The position numbers and the translations under genes are program-made. Below the pieces are notes generated by a model that saw only the letters and a list, made by a program, of their open reading frames with translations, made no database searches and had not been told where the DNA came from. DNA of 64,000 nucleotides from Macrosoma leucophasiata. Taxonomy: Eukaryota; Arthropoda; Insecta; Lepidoptera; Hedylidae. The stretch is taken from the NCBI GenBank assembly GCA_036365455.1, contig JAWQUS010000022.1, forward strand, positions 8,556,001-8,620,000, read 5' to 3'. Positions 11,070 through 22,155 of the stretch are shown here, one piece after another; positions within the stretch are counted from its first letter, which is position 1; each line of letters starts with the position of its first letter.

Positions 11070-11240
11070 TTTCCGGCACAGAGGCATAACACTTAAGGCC
11101 TCAGGAGAGGTAACGCATCTGCATTTTGACTTTGGTCTTTGTGTGGGTGTCTATAGGCTGCAGTCATCACTTAACATCAATGTGATGATGTTAAGTGATG
11201 ACTGCATGCTTGTTTCACTTCCATTACACATAAAAAAAAC
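11070..11240 (+). repeat. Family A fragment, copy 6, with micro-inversion
   Basis: 3' part of A. CAGTCATCACTTAACATCA (11161-11179) is followed after six bases by its reverse complement (11186-11204), so a short inverted duplication has been added inside the repeat. Confidence 0.7.
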
Positions 11241-11280
11241 CTATTTTTTTATTTTTATTCTATGAAACATAAATAAATAG

Positions 11281-11429
11281 TGTGTTATGCCTCTGTGCCG
11301 GAAATTACAGGGCCGTACATTACCACCTGACCGGAGCACGATAGTGCTGAACACTACCACTAAACGGCAAGTATATTAGGTAATGCGTTGATGCTGACGC
11401 CCGCGAGCTTCGCCACTGGAGCTCTACCA
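11281..11429 (-). repeat. Family A repeat, copy 7 (5' half)
   Basis: Only the ACTGGTGG-side half is present (TGTTATGCC to GGAGCTCTACCA). The tail half is missing. Confidence 0.7.
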
Positions 11430-11439
11430 TGTCTTTAGA

Positions 11440-11610
11440 TTGACAGACAAGCAGACGGACCACCTGATGGAAAGTGGTCACCGTCGCCTATGAACATTTG
11501 CAACACCAGGGGAGTTGCCAACGCGCTGCCAGCCCTGAAGGACTCTTTTGAGGCCATTGTTGATGAACCTTATGTTGTAGCACCTAAGGTATACCTCAGA
11601 GGGAAGTTTT
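11440..11610 (+). repeat. Family V repeat
   Basis: GACAAGCAGACGGACCACC, then CACCGTCGCCTATGAACA and a block around CACCAGGGGAGTTGC. The same blocks occur at 15020-15430, where A copy 8 splits them. Confidence 0.55.
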
Positions 11611-11734
11611 TTCCACAATTTAGACATGAGCACCGTATCTTAGTGAGCGCCTACCTAAAAGTAACCTCCAAGCTAAATTTAAATCTCTCCGCACTTAGGT
11701 ATATTTCTTATCATCTAATAAATAAAAATAAGTC

Positions 11735-11930
11735 GGGTTTTCCTTCCTGACGCCATAACTCCAGAACGCAAGAACCGATTTCCACGGTTTTGCATTCGTT
11801 GGAAAGGTCTCGGGCTCCGTGAGGTTTATAGCAAAGGAAATTCAGGAAAATTTTCAAGAGAAATGTACGTGGTGTGTGAGGATCCGACATCCACGCAGGC
11901 GAAGCCGCGGGCAACAGCTATTTTTGTCTA
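11735..11930 (+). repeat. Lep1/Helitron-like fragment
   Basis: It ends with GAAGCCGCGGGCAACAGCTA, the conserved 3' end of lepidopteran Lep1-type Helitron derivatives. The body has the typical AAGAACCGATTTCCA phrase. The final CTAGT is degenerate. Confidence 0.5.
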
Positions 11931-12283
11931 TATAGATTGAATAACTTAACTTTTTCAAATTTTAAATATGACCGTGCAATTTTTTTCTAGTTTTTACCTA
12001 ACATGAGCATGTATTTTTATAATTCATGATAATTTTTTTCTAGTTTTTACGTAACATGAGCATGTATTTTTATAATTTATTATATTTTATTCTTATTTTC
12101 AATGCATGTTTTTTATCTTAAGCATAATGTTTATTATAAAAAACCTTGCATGTACTTGACATTGTACAGTCAGGGCCTATGTACGGAGAAGTCGTAAAGT
12201 GTCGGTAATTTATAATGTTTTAATGGTTAAGTGTACAAGGTCTGAAATCACAGTTTATAGGGAAGAACGAATAAAGTGTTAAA

Positions 12284-12350
12284 CAAAAAAAAAAGGGATT
12301 ACACTCCGGGAGTGCCGCAAAAGTTAAAACTTGAATATCAACGTAGTGCA
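12284..12350 (+). repeat. Family N fragment
   Basis: GGATTACACTCCGGGAGTGCC followed by AAAACTTGAATATCAAC. The same block precedes an (ACC)n run at 27420, so element and triplet repeat seem to travel together. Confidence 0.5.
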
Positions 12351-12360
12351 TTTTTTTTGT

Positions 12361-12745
12361 TCCACCACCACCAACGTCACCAATCCCCCCAACACCACCA
12401 ACACCACCAACGCCACAATTGCCATTAACGTTATTAACGCCACCAACACCACCAATGCCACAATTGCCATTAACGTTATTAACGCCACCAACACCACCAA
12501 TGCCACAATTGCCATTAACGTTATTAACGCCACCAACACCACCAATGCTACAATTGCCATTAACGTTATTAACGTCACCAACACCACCAATGCCACAATT
12601 GCCATTAACGTTATTAACGCCACCAACACCACCAATGCCACAATTGCCATTAACGTTATTAACGCCACCAACACCACCAATGCCACAAATTCCACCAACA
12701 CCACCAACGCTATTTATCCACCAAAGCCACCAACACAACTAACAC
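12361..12745. repeat. 45-bp minisatellite with ACC triplets
   Basis: About six near-identical copies of a 45-bp unit (contains TTAACGTTATTAACGCC and ACACCACCAATGCC) between 12415 and 12690, flanked by looser ACC/ACCAAC triplets. Since 45 is a multiple of 3, several frames stay open on both strands. They are not genes. Confidence 0.9.
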
Positions 12746-12997
12746 CACTACCACTGTGCATTTTTACCACCTCTTGGCCGACTTTTTCTTTTGAGGCACG
12801 GAACCCTAAAAAATCGCGGCAAAGTTAAAAGCAACGTTTACGGCAGTTAGAACAAACTCAAATAACATCAGTATGTAAGGGAGGCGACCATTTACAAACA
12901 GAACAGTGAATTTTAATATAATTTGACTAATTCGATATTCAAGTTACAATCACGCGCCGGAATGTTCCCATCGAGCGGAAATTTTAAGAATAAAGAC

Positions 12998-13092
12998 CTT
13001 TATAGGTTGGGATCCCACTGCAGAATCATTTCGTGCATCCAGATATGCTGCAAACCTAATTTTTACGTATATTTATAATCTTCTATATATAT
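12998..13092 (+). repeat. Family F left end
   Basis: Matches the F left ends at 290 and 19495, as far as its TATATATA, where H copy 1 is inserted. Confidence 0.65.
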
Positions 13093-13501
13093 ACTGGGTG
13101 ACTTTTTTTACCGTCTTGAAAAAAATAGGGCGTGATAAGCAAATGAAATAAAAGCCTATGGCATAGTTATTTATATTATTTTTTTATATTTTCTAACTTC
13201 ATCTGAAATTAAAATTTCATTAAACATGCACGACCAAAAGTAAAAAACTTAACCTTAATAGATTTATTTACCTACAAAACTTGCAAAAACAGGATCGTGT
13301 CAAGTTGCCGGCGTTTGTTTGTTGAAATTCAGTGTTCTAAAATTAAAAATAGAATAATGAATAGAAATGTTTAATGAAATTTTAATTTCAGATGAAGTTA
13401 GAAAATATAAAAAAATAATATAAATAACTATGCCATAGGCTTTTATTTCATTTGCTTATCACGCCCTATTTTTTTCAAGACGGTAAAAAAAGTCATCCAG
13501 T
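13093..13501. mobile_element. Family H long-inverted-repeat MITE, copy 1
   Basis: Nearly perfect inverted arms of about 135 bp start CTGGGTGACTTTTTTTACCG and flank a single-copy centre. TA lies on both sides (in TATATA on the left), fitting a Tc1/mariner-type TA target. No transposase. A second copy in the opposite orientation lies at 38758-39142. Confidence 0.85.
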
Positions 13502-13709
13502 ACATAAAAAAGATGTGTGGCACTCGGGGACTGCCGCGGTAAAGCTATTGCATTTACATAATTATCTAAAATTATGCAAAACAAAATAAAATGCAAATAA
13601 AAGAAAAAAAAAATAGAAAAATGAAACAATAATTTTCTATTAATATTTACCACTTTTTAAATATTGAATGGAAAAACAAACAATAAAAAAAATGAACAAA
13701 AACAATCTT

Positions 13710-13789
13710 GGCAGCGGTGGGATTAAAACCCACGCCTCCGAAGAGACTGGTGCCTTAAACCAGCGCCTAGACCGCTTGGGCACGCTACC
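13710..13789 (-). tRNA. tRNA-Leu(AAG)-like gene, altered T-loop
   Basis: 80 nt without intron. Acceptor GGTAGCG pairs with CGCTGCC. The anticodon arm is CTGGT-TTAAGGC-ACCAG, giving anticodon AAG (Leu, reads CUU). The class II variable arm TCTCTTCGGAGG and T-stem GTGGG/CCCAC are intact. A T-run terminator follows within 13 bases downstream on the minus strand. The T-loop reads TTTTAAT instead of TTCGAAT, so box B has lost the normally invariant C56 and R57. This may be a pseudogene. Unlike the SINE heads, it is single copy here and has no repeat tail. Confidence 0.75.
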
Positions 13790-14204
13790 CACGAGGTCGG
13801 ACGGCGGAATTATACATGACTTTCTTTAAATGAGTTTAAAATATGTAATCCGGAGCGTCCGGTTTTTTGCGTTACGGAATTTCTGAATTCGGTCCCCGCG
13901 CTCAAGGCCCGCGATAGAAGCTATGCAATAGCTTAAAAAATTCGTTAATCTCGCTAAAACTCAAGAACGGCTTTACCGATTTGGCTATATTTGGTTTTGA
14001 ATGATTTTTGGTAGTCCAGGGAAGGTTTAAAAGGTAAGAAAATATGAAGAAAATGAAGCGAAATAGTAAAAACCACAATTTCATTTTCACATACAATTAG
14101 TCCGTATCTATCAAACCACACATCATTTAATCATCACACATTATTTAATTCTGATGCAATATGAAGTTTGCCGGGTCGGCTAGTCTAAATAGAGAATAAA
14201 TAGA

Positions 14205-14862
14205 ATAAATAGAGAATCTCTCTAGAGAATAAATATTTTTGTATCCTCTAGGTTGCCTATCAAAAAAATTCCCGCACGTATTTTTCAATAAAATATTGTC
14301 AACTTCAAGGCAATTTGTATAAAGACTGAAAAATCATGGCTGCCGCTGCGCACCTGGCCGTCCCTTCATATTTTCGTGCCGCCCGATAACTTTTTACGTC
14401 CATAACGTACATGTATTATTTATATATTAAATTAAAAGGATTTTTTTTCGCATTATTATGACATACGGGCGCCAAATTAAATCGGCTGCAAATAATAGTT
14501 GATGGCTGTTAAAGATAAAATAATTTAATTAAAAATACTTGCGGCCAAATTTTGATAGGCAACCTAGTGGATAAACACGTATATTCTCTAGATCAGTGAT
14601 TCCTAAAGTGGTCCATATAGACCCCCTGGGGTTCATGGGAGACTCGATGGGGTCTACGTATATGCGTATATAAAAACGGGATATATGGGAAAGTGATATA
14701 AATGTTAGCAAGGGGTCCACCGAAACAAGAAAAAAATTTAAAGGGGTCTACAAGAAAAATAGTTCGGGAACCTCTACTCTAGATTATAAATATGCGTATC
14801 AATAAAGTTTGCACCATATCTGAATGAACGAAATGATTCAACAGTGGGATCCTAACCTATAA
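14205..14862 (+). mobile_element. Family F/D composite element, right half
   Basis: Contains D (14249-14570, ends AGGTTGCC...GGCAACCT), then a small hAT-type MITE, then the F right end, which runs to CAACAGTGGGATCCTAACCTA. The same order is seen in the fuller copy at 19495-21065. Confidence 0.65.
14594..14776. mobile_element. hAT-like MITE inside F, copy 1
   Basis: Ends CAGTGATTCCTAAAG and TTCGGGAACCTCTA are hAT-like inverted ends. An exact 8-bp duplication CTCTAGAT flanks it (14586-14593, 14777-14784). The related copy at 20789 has the same duplication. Confidence 0.8.
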
Positions 14863-15019
14863 GTAGAATGGAAAATTTAAAATGCATTCGTTAAGGCCAA
14901 AGAAAAGGTATACAATTCTTTATGGCGAGTCATATACAGGTTTAACCACGATGCAAAACAACAGCTCAGAAAACTTCATAAATTATTTATTCCAATTGCA
15001 ATTCGCTGTTTTGTTGTCA

Positions 15020-15430
15020 TTGCGCTGCCAGACAAGCAGACGGCCACCTTTCTTTTACGTGATGGAAGTGGCAAACAAGTATGCAGCTCACATTGATGTT
15101 AAGTGATGACTGCAGCCTATAGACACCCACACAAAGACCAAGTTCAAAATGCAGATTCGTTACCACTCCTGAAGCCTAAGGTGTTATGCCTCTGTGCCGG
15201 AAATTACAGGGCCGTACATTACCACCTGACCGGAACACGATAGTGCTGAACACTACCATTTAGCGGCAAGTATATTAGATAATGGTGCCTACGCCCGCGA
15301 GCTCCGTCACTGGAGCTCTAGCACCAGTAAAAAAAACACCAGATGGAAAGTTGTTATCGTCGCCTATGAATATTTGCTGCACCAGGGGAGTTGCAAACGC
15401 TGAAGGATTCTATTGGCGACAGTTTTGAAG
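15020..15430 (+). repeat. Family V repeat, split by A copy 8
   Basis: GACAAGCAGACGGCCACC before, and CACCAGATGGAAAGTTG...TCGTCGCCTATGAATA after, are one V copy when compared with 11440-11610. Confidence 0.55.
15059..15328 (-). repeat. Family A repeat, copy 8
   Basis: Almost complete minus-strand copy, ending CTCTAGCACCAGT. Nested in V. Confidence 0.82.
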
Positions 15431-15449
15431 AACCCCTTAATGTAAAAAA

Positions 15450-15761
15450 ACGTAACTTCACGCCTGTAATCCCCAAAAGTGTAGGTAGAGGTAAATGCAT
15501 GCATTCAAGCATACATGCAAAAACACACACGATTCGCCGGTTACGTTTTGGCCCATGTAACAGGTGGCGAGCCTATTGACATCTCCGGGCACATTACCAA
15601 ACTTCGAGGTACTGGGAAATTTCCAGAAAATGGCAAAAGCCCAATAGAATCAGAGATAAAGGACTTAACACCATTATCTCTGATAAACCCTACTCGGGAA
15701 TCAAACCCTAGTCCTAAGCGTAGTAGTGGTGGCTTGCAACTACTAGGCTACCAAGGCAGTT
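15450..15761 (-). repeat. Family C SINE, copy 2
   Basis: Full-length on the minus strand. The head contains substitutions in box B (GGGTTTGATTCCCGAG), so it is old. Confidence 0.8.
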
Positions 15762-15867
15762 CCAGTTCCGTAGCGCCAAGGAAATACTTCAGAGAGAAGT
15801 TCGTTTTGAACTTTTACTGTTACTGGAGCTTTATGGAGCTGTAGAAGTTGCCCCGACGCCAATCCCT

Positions 15868-16192
15868 CAGTGCCGGATAAAGCTGATGCGCGGCCCGCAG
15901 CAAATGTGACCATGGGGCCCTAGATTTACATTTCCGAATGATAAATGAGGATGTAAATAAAAAAGAACATTTATGGAAAGGAATCGAAAACAATATTTGG
16001 GGATTCCCCCTGTAGGCACCTATTGTGGTATTGCCAACTTGCATCATAATAATATACCTATATAATTACAGTGTGGCCAACGCTCACTTTGAAAATAGCT
16101 AAGGTGTCATACATATTTATAGTTTTTTTTTGGACACAGGCGCGGGGCCCGTAGCATTTGATGCCTACTGCTACATGGCTAATCCGGCACTG
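15868..16192. mobile_element. Family S hAT-like MITE, copy 1
   Basis: Ends CAGTGCCGGAT and ATCCGGCACTG are inverted. The body is the inverse of the copy at 58378-58710. No target duplication is visible. Confidence 0.75.
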
Positions 16193-16477
16193 TGACGCTT
16201 GCTTATTGATTATTTCTTGTCCCTGGTTTTTTATTTTGTTTTATTTTCCACACACTCTTTTTTTGTGGAAATAACATACTTATAAAAATAGACGACAAGA
16301 AATCAGTGGTATGGTAAGTTGCCTAAATTTAAAAGTAACAGAATATTGCACCAACATTATTAGGTTACCAGATATTAGATATACCACAATATTAATTACT
16401 TGCTGCGTTTTTTACCATTCTTTAACATAAGGAAGTCACATATTAAAATTGTAACTGCTCACGTATAAAGTTTTTGT

Positions 16478-17137
16478 GATAGGGTTAGGGTCATAGCTCA
16501 CTAGATCCACCCGGCACCCGACCAGCGCCCGACCGCCTCGAACAGTCTGCGCCATAGAGCAACACGCGCCACCGGCCGCCGTGGCGGACCGGAGGGGAGT
16601 AGCCATAGCGCTTATTACCGATGCAAAACAGTCTGTCATATTTTGCGGGTGGAACTACGTGTGATACACACACACACTACAAAAATCGTCTATTACTACG
16701 AAACTCACATCCTGACCTTAACAAAATACATAGACAATTTCACGCACACATTTAAACATCTGGGCGACAAGCGTAGGACCATTTGGGATTGTACTTTGAC
16801 AGAGGGGAAAGCCTGCTTATGGCTACTCCCCTCTGGTCTGCCGCGGTCGGTGGCCCGTGTTGCTCTATGGTCTGCGCTCATTACATCAACTCTGCTTTGT
16901 ATCGCCTCGACGCGCGGGCGGCGAGTGGACGATTCGGTGACCACTTGCTTGACTTGCGTTGACTTTGCATTACGTGCTGTTCCCAAGTTGACCGCGCGCT
17001 GTCCGTGAGTGGTTTACACGTCACATCGCGTCGTTCACCCGTGGACCACCGGTCGACAACGAGTGGATGCCGTGAAACGGGGCGGCGCTGGTCGGGTGCC
17101 GAGTAGCTGTAGTGAGTTAAGACCCTTAATCTTAACA
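16478..17137. mobile_element. Family FF element hosting K copy 2
   Basis: CGGCACCCGACCAGCGCCC on the left is matched inversely by GGCGCTGGTCGGGTGCCG on the right, with further matching to the AGCTCACTAG/TAGTGAGTT ends. The interior is GC-richer than its surroundings and is interrupted by K. Confidence 0.6.
16553..16869. mobile_element. Family K element, copy 2
   Basis: Complete, with CATAGAGCAACACG and CGTGTTGCTCTATG ends. An exact 8-bp duplication GTCTGCGC flanks it (16545-16552, 16870-16877). Confidence 0.85.
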
Positions 17138-17474
17138 GATGACTATCACACATTGGGTGGTACTTTCAGAGTTCTGCAGGTGGTAATAAAATACGCAATT
17201 CTATTGCCTAGATCGTCTGTTTTCTTATTTGATTATGTGAATTCGTTTATGGGTCCCGTAGTGTAGAATGATGCTTATACTTTTGTCTTTCCATCCGAAA
17301 ATTAACAAAATGTGGAGAGAGTTGTTGTTACGGTATGACAGTGACAAGGGAGCATGCAGTGCACATTCTGATTGTGGGGACTGGTCTATATATGGTCTAT
17401 ATATGGTCTGGCTATATTCTATCACGATATTAAGTTGTTGATGGGTATTTGCGTATGTGTTTATATGCAAATAT

Positions 17475-17705
17475 TTATATGTCATGGACGTTCACATTAT
17501 CTTTATTCTATGTAATAATATTTGTATTAAATCTAAGGTTTTGACATAAGAGCAACACGCTGAGTTTGTTGGGTAGCGGAGTTCTTCTCAGTAGTGCCTA
17601 CACTTGGAACTCTGTTAAGTGAATGACTATGATTATGACGAACAGATTCTTCATTTTCTTCTATGAAGGAATTGAAAAATTGGATGATTCACGTATCGGT
17701 TAAAT
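17475..17705 (+). repeat. Family HH repeat fragment, copy 1
   Basis: Blocks ATGGACGTTCACATTATCT, GGTAGCGGAGTTCTTCTCA and GAAGGAATTGAAA are shared, in order, with 27985-28210. It is likely an untranslated end of a LINE. Confidence 0.45.
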
Positions 17706-17837
17706 ATTATTATTAAATTGGTATTTATTTATACCTATTGGATTATTATTATAAGTCATTCTCTCTAGGTAGCTTATAACCCGACAATGCAAAAGTGTCC
17801 TTGTAGACCAATTTGAAATAAATGATTTGAATTTTGA

Positions 17838-18066
17838 ATTTTTGACATTGACGTTAAGTGATGACTGCAGCCAATAGACATCTACACAAAAAACAGAGGT
17901 CATAATGCAGACGCGTTGCAACCCTTGAGAACTTAGTTGTTAAGTCTCTGTGATAGTTGTTACGGGGCCATAAATTACCATCCAACTGGAATACGATAGT
18001 GATGAACACTAGAATTTGACGGCAGGTAGATAAGGTAATGATACGGATCCCTCATTGATAGAACCA
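17838..18066 (-). repeat. Family A-related older subfamily
   Basis: The A architecture is recognisable (GTTAAGTGATGACTGCAGCC, ACACGATAGTG-like, ACGGCA), but divergence is high and it shares GTTACGGGGCCAT with other old copies at 27212, 41770 and 52760. Confidence 0.6.
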
Positions 18067-18489
18067 CCGCACTTAACCCGTTGTTCAGATATTATCTACT
18101 CAACTGAAATATGGACTAGCCACTATGACGTTTTTAGATTTTAATTTAGAGTTAAATTTAATGTCATTATGACGGATCGCCATTTTGAAATGTCAAGGTT
18201 ATGACATGTTTAGTGACGCACAAAACCTGATGTTTTGCGTAAAATAATTTCAATGGCCATGAAATTAGTCTCCAAAGTCCCTTTTTAATATCTAGATAGA
18301 TTATTTAGTAAAAGTTGATTTGTTCATAATAGTAACACCCCGGACTTACACGTTAAGGACACCAAGCGATAGCAGTGTAAGTCGAGTTCGCTTAGGTTGA
18401 GGTTCACCTTTGCATATAAAGACTAGGTTCAACATTCTCAGTTTTTGGTCTTTTGGATAACATGATTATAGGTAAATCAATAATGTAGG

Positions 18490-18890
18490 TATCAAAACCA
18501 ACTCCACCGACGCCAATAACACCACCACCAATGACACCAATGCCACCAATGCCCTCAACACCACTAATGCTCCTAACGCCACCACCACCGCCACCAACGC
18601 CAGCAACGTCACCAATATCACCAACGTCACCAATGCCACCAACGCGACCAACGCCACCACCACCAACGCTGCCACCACCAACGCCACCACCACCAACGCC
18701 GCCACCACCAACGCCAGCAACACAATGTCATCAACACCACCAATGCCAAAGCCCCCAACGGTACCAACTCCACCAACATCACCACCAATGCAACCAACGC
18801 CACCAACGTCACAAACGTCACCAACGCCACTAACCCCACCAACGCCACCTTCACCAGCAACGCCACTAACGCCACGAACGCCTATCTAAA
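18490..18890. repeat. Degenerate ACC/ACCAAC triplet array
   Basis: About 400 bp of imperfect CCACCA/CCAACG triplets, less regular than 12361-12745. Open frames across it are low-complexity artefacts. Confidence 0.85.
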
Positions 18891-18899
18891 CTAACATCT

Positions 18900-19490
18900 A
18901 TTCCGTGTGTAAACCGCATTCAATTCTGTTTAAAAGTTTTGAAGCAGTGCTTGAACTAACTGACCATAACTTCCGATTTTGAAACACAACGCTCCTAATT
19001 AAACGTAAATCCACCGGTGAAAACCGCGTTCAAATCCGTTGAGTAGTTTCGAAGTTATAACGTACCAGACCGACAGACAAAAATTGCAAAACTTGTTTTA
19101 TTTCTGTTAGTTATCTACTCTTCTTTAATCGCCCCCAATCAGTTTTTTGAAAAAATATTTGAGGCACAGACACTCAATTTATACTGTCTTATTATATGTA
19201 AGGATGTCAAATATTACATAATCTTAACGATATAAGTAAATATAAGGTTAAATAAGTAATAATAGAAAAATATATTTTAATTTTACTAATACGAATCGAT
19301 TATAATGCAATACATAAATAATACTACACTCTCTGTCTACCCCGTTAGGGACCTGGAGTGAAGATACATACATACATACATAAATAATAGTACTTTTTAA
19401 TTAAAATCTAGATTTCTTACTGAATAATACCTTTAAAGTTTACTTTGGATAAAGAACATAATAAATTACGATTTATTATGTAAATGAGAC
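18900..19490. other. Repeat-like AT-rich stretch
   Basis: A phrase around GTTCAAATCCGTTGAGTAGT recalls lepidopteran Helitron/LINE tails, and GTTAGGGACCTGGAGTGAAG recurs at about 27700 and 41830. No gene. Confidence 0.35.
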
Positions 19491-19540
19491 TAGGTCAGGA
19501 TCCCACTGCAGAATCATTTCGTTCATCCAGATATGCTGCC

Positions 19541-19842
19541 AAGGATCATGGCAAGATTTGTACAGAAAAAAAATAAAAAAGGTACACAGTAAAACAGCAT
19601 GGAAATATTATCCAGTGAACCTAAACAACATTTTCTGATACTTAAAATATTTTTAACTCTCCGGAATAAAAAGTTTGAAATTGTTAGGAAAGACGATTTT
19701 TATTCCGGTGATTTAAAAATAATTTACGTATTAGAAAATGTTCTTTAGGTTCCCTAGATAATATTTCTAATACATTTTACCTTGTACCTTTTTCTAACTT
19801 TTTTGTACAAATCAATGTATGAAACTTGCCATGATTCTTTAA
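19541..19842. mobile_element. Family G inverted-repeat element
   Basis: GGATCATGGCAAGATTTG on the left and its inverse around CTTGCCATGATTCTTT on the right. It splits an F arm that is contiguous at 290 and 12998. Confidence 0.65.
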
Positions 19843-19869
19843 TTTTTACGCTTATTTATAATCTAAAGA

Positions 19870-20780
19870 ATATATATCCAGTAGGTTGCCTTTCAAAATT
19901 TGGCCGCAAGTATTTTCAATTAAATTATTTTATCTTTAACAACCATCAACTCTTATTGGCGGCCGATTTAATTTGGCTCCCGTAATTATTACCAATATAA
20001 AAAGAAAAAAAAAACTTTAATTTGATAAATAAATAATATATGTACGATAACTTTTTACATCCTTATCGTACATGTATTATTTATTTATCAAATTAAAGTT
20101 TTTTTTTTTTTTCTTGGCCGAGTGCGCAACTCCAGACGTGATTTTTCGGAGTCTTTATACATATTGCCGTGAAGTAGACGACATTTCATTGAAAAAACAA
20201 GTTTAAAAAAATGTATCCCAAAAAAAATACAAAAATACTTGCGGCCAAAGGAGATGTTGCAAAAATGTATGGACCTCAGGCCATGTATTGTACACAATAT
20301 CATTAACTGGCAAAATCAATATAAAAACGTTTTATTACTGCATACATTCACTTATTTAGCTTTGTTTGCAGTTACAAAATATTATTTGCAGTTAGAATTG
20401 CAACTCAAACCAACATGGCGAATATGGCGGGCGATGTCATTTTGACATTTTCATTTTTTTAATTGTTTTTTGTACTTGGAGAAAAAAGTAATATTTTCTA
20501 AATACTATCGAAATCGATTGCATGTGATAGACTAAGAACTTAAACTAATCGATTTCCAATTTAAACAAGGGTCGGCTGTATCGCCGCCATGTTGAATATG
20601 GTTAAAAATGATAAAATCGTTTGAATTAAATGTGGTAGTAACTCTATAATATATTCTTGAATAAATTAATTGTATTTTTTTCGGATTCTTCTTCAATTTA
20701 CCCATTTTTTGAGGACGTGTACGAACTAGAGCCGAGCTCGCAACATCTCCTTTTGATTGGCAACCCTGTGGATATATATT
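19870..20780. mobile_element. Family D element, split by B
   Basis: AGGTTGCCTTTCAAAATTTG on the left matches ATTGGCAACC on the right. An internal hairpin with 38-bp arms lies at 20014-20101. Confidence 0.7.
20247..20753 (-). mobile_element. Family B element, complete
   Basis: AAAGGAGATGTTGC and GCAACATCTCCTTTT ends are present. It is opposite in orientation to the copies at 1866 and 48940. Confidence 0.82.
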
Positions 20781-20788
20781 CTCTAGAT

Positions 20789-20981
20789 CAGTGATTCCCA
20801 AAGTGGTCCATATAGGTCCCTGGAGTCGATGGGACTCGATGAGGATCTACGTAGGCGTTGGAAATATGGGAATGTGATATAAATATAGCAAGGAGGGGAA
20901 CCACGATATAGCAAGGGGGGTCCACGGAAACCAGTAAAAAATTGAAAGGGGTCTAAAAGAAAAATAGTTCGGGAACCTCTG
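20789..20981. mobile_element. hAT-like MITE inside F, copy 2
   Basis: Same ends and same CTCTAGAT duplication (20781-20788, 20982-20989) as the copy at 14594. Confidence 0.8.
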
Positions 20982-21189
20982 CTCTAGATAAAAAATATGC
21001 ATAAAAATTAGGTTTGCAGCATATCTGTATGAACGAAATGATTCTGCAGTGGGATCCTAACCTAGAAATTCCACGTTGGTCCCGCATCTTGTCCAATATG
21101 AAAAGATAGAGAAAAATACGTAGAATCATAGATAAGTCGAAAAATAATTTGAATCGTAGTTTTGTCTCGGATATATTTATTTTACGTAA

Positions 21190-21262
21190 TTCAGCAGCCT
21201 GCCGCGACAAAACTATCGACACTGCGATCGCCAATCCGCCTGCCAAGCGTGGCGATTATGAC
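21190..21262 (-). repeat. Family M fragment
   Basis: GACACTGCGATCGCCAATCC and AAGCGTGGCGATTATG. The block recurs at 32025-32095. Confidence 0.5.
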
Positions 21263-21269
21263 ATAATAA

Positions 21270-21655
21270 TAATAATGGCAACCCATTATACGTCCCACTG
21301 CTGGGCACGAGTCTCTCCCCTTATTGGAGGGAGGCCTGGAGCTTACTCCACCACGCTGCTCCAATGCGGATTGGTGGAGATACGGGTTAGTGGCCAACCC
21401 GCTGTCGGATGTTCTCAAATCGCCCATAAGGCCTCCGACAAGGTTTAACGACTGCTATCTATCGATAGCAACTGGGACCGACGGCAGAGAATATGTAATC
21501 CGACGACTTAACGTGCCCTCCGAAGCACGGAAACGCGCATTTTAATTTGCCACTAGCGATCACCCATCACACACCCGACCGGCCCGACCGCGCCCGTAGT
21601 GCTTGACCAAGTAGATCGCCTATGATCTACACCAGCCGCGGAGCCATACGCGCTT
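21270..21655 (-). repeat. Family L repeat, copy 1
   Basis: Contains TAATGGCAACCCATTATACG, CACGCTGCTCCAATGCGG, GATCGCCTATGATCTACACC. It forms a large inverted pair with copy 2. The right part has a short stem-loop around the GATCTAC blocks and may be a small-RNA-derived SINE head. Confidence 0.75.
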
Positions 21656-21814
21656 CTGATTACGACATACTTCCCCCCAAATGATGTAAACACTGTTGTG
21701 GGCGTCTTTGGGGAAGACTTTGTCCAACAGTGGACGTCAATCGGCTGGAGTGACGATGCTACGTATTAGGGTAATAGATTAATGATTTCGGTTCCTTAAA
21801 GCGTTTAGTTTAGG

Positions 21815-22155
21815 AAGCGCGCATGGCCCCGCGGCTGGTGTAGATCGTAAGCGATCTACTCGGTTAATCGATACGAGCGCGGTCGGGTGTGTGATGGGTG
21901 ACCGCTAGTGGCCGTGCTTCGGAGGGCACGTAAAGCCGTCGGTCCCTGTTGCTATCGATAGAAAGCAGTCGTCAAACCTTGTCGGATTCCTTATGAGCGG
22001 TTTAAAAAAAACTTCCGACAGCGAGTTGACCACTAACCCGTATCTCCAATAACCCGCATTAGAGCAGCGTGGTGGAGTAAGCTCCAGGCCTCCCCCCAAA
22101 AAGGGGAGAGGCTCGTGCCCTGCAGTGGGACGTATAATGGGTTGCCATTATTATA
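21815..22155 (+). repeat. Family L repeat, copy 2
   Basis: Complete plus-strand copy from GCGCGCATGGCC to GGACGTATAATGGGTTGCC. Confidence 0.78.

Larger units (their letters stand above)
19495..21065 (+). mobile_element. Composite family F element with four guests
   Basis: Both F ends are present as inverted repeats (GGATCCCACTGCAGAATCAT left; TGCAGTGGGATCC right). Inside lie G (19541-19842), D (19870-20780), B (20247-20753, inside the right end of D) and a hAT-like MITE (20789-20981). Confidence 0.75.

Noticed and set aside
12220..12828. Long open frames on both strands rich in Gly/Val/Asn or Thr/Asn
   Set aside because: They are by-products of the 45-bp minisatellite and ACC triplets; several frames are open at once.
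16643..17008. 121-codon plus-strand frame
   Set aside because: It spans the K/FF border; similar frames appear at every K copy.
18466..18875. Open frames rich in Val/Ala/Leu or Pro/Thr
   Set aside because: Low-complexity ACC-type repeat, no gene features.
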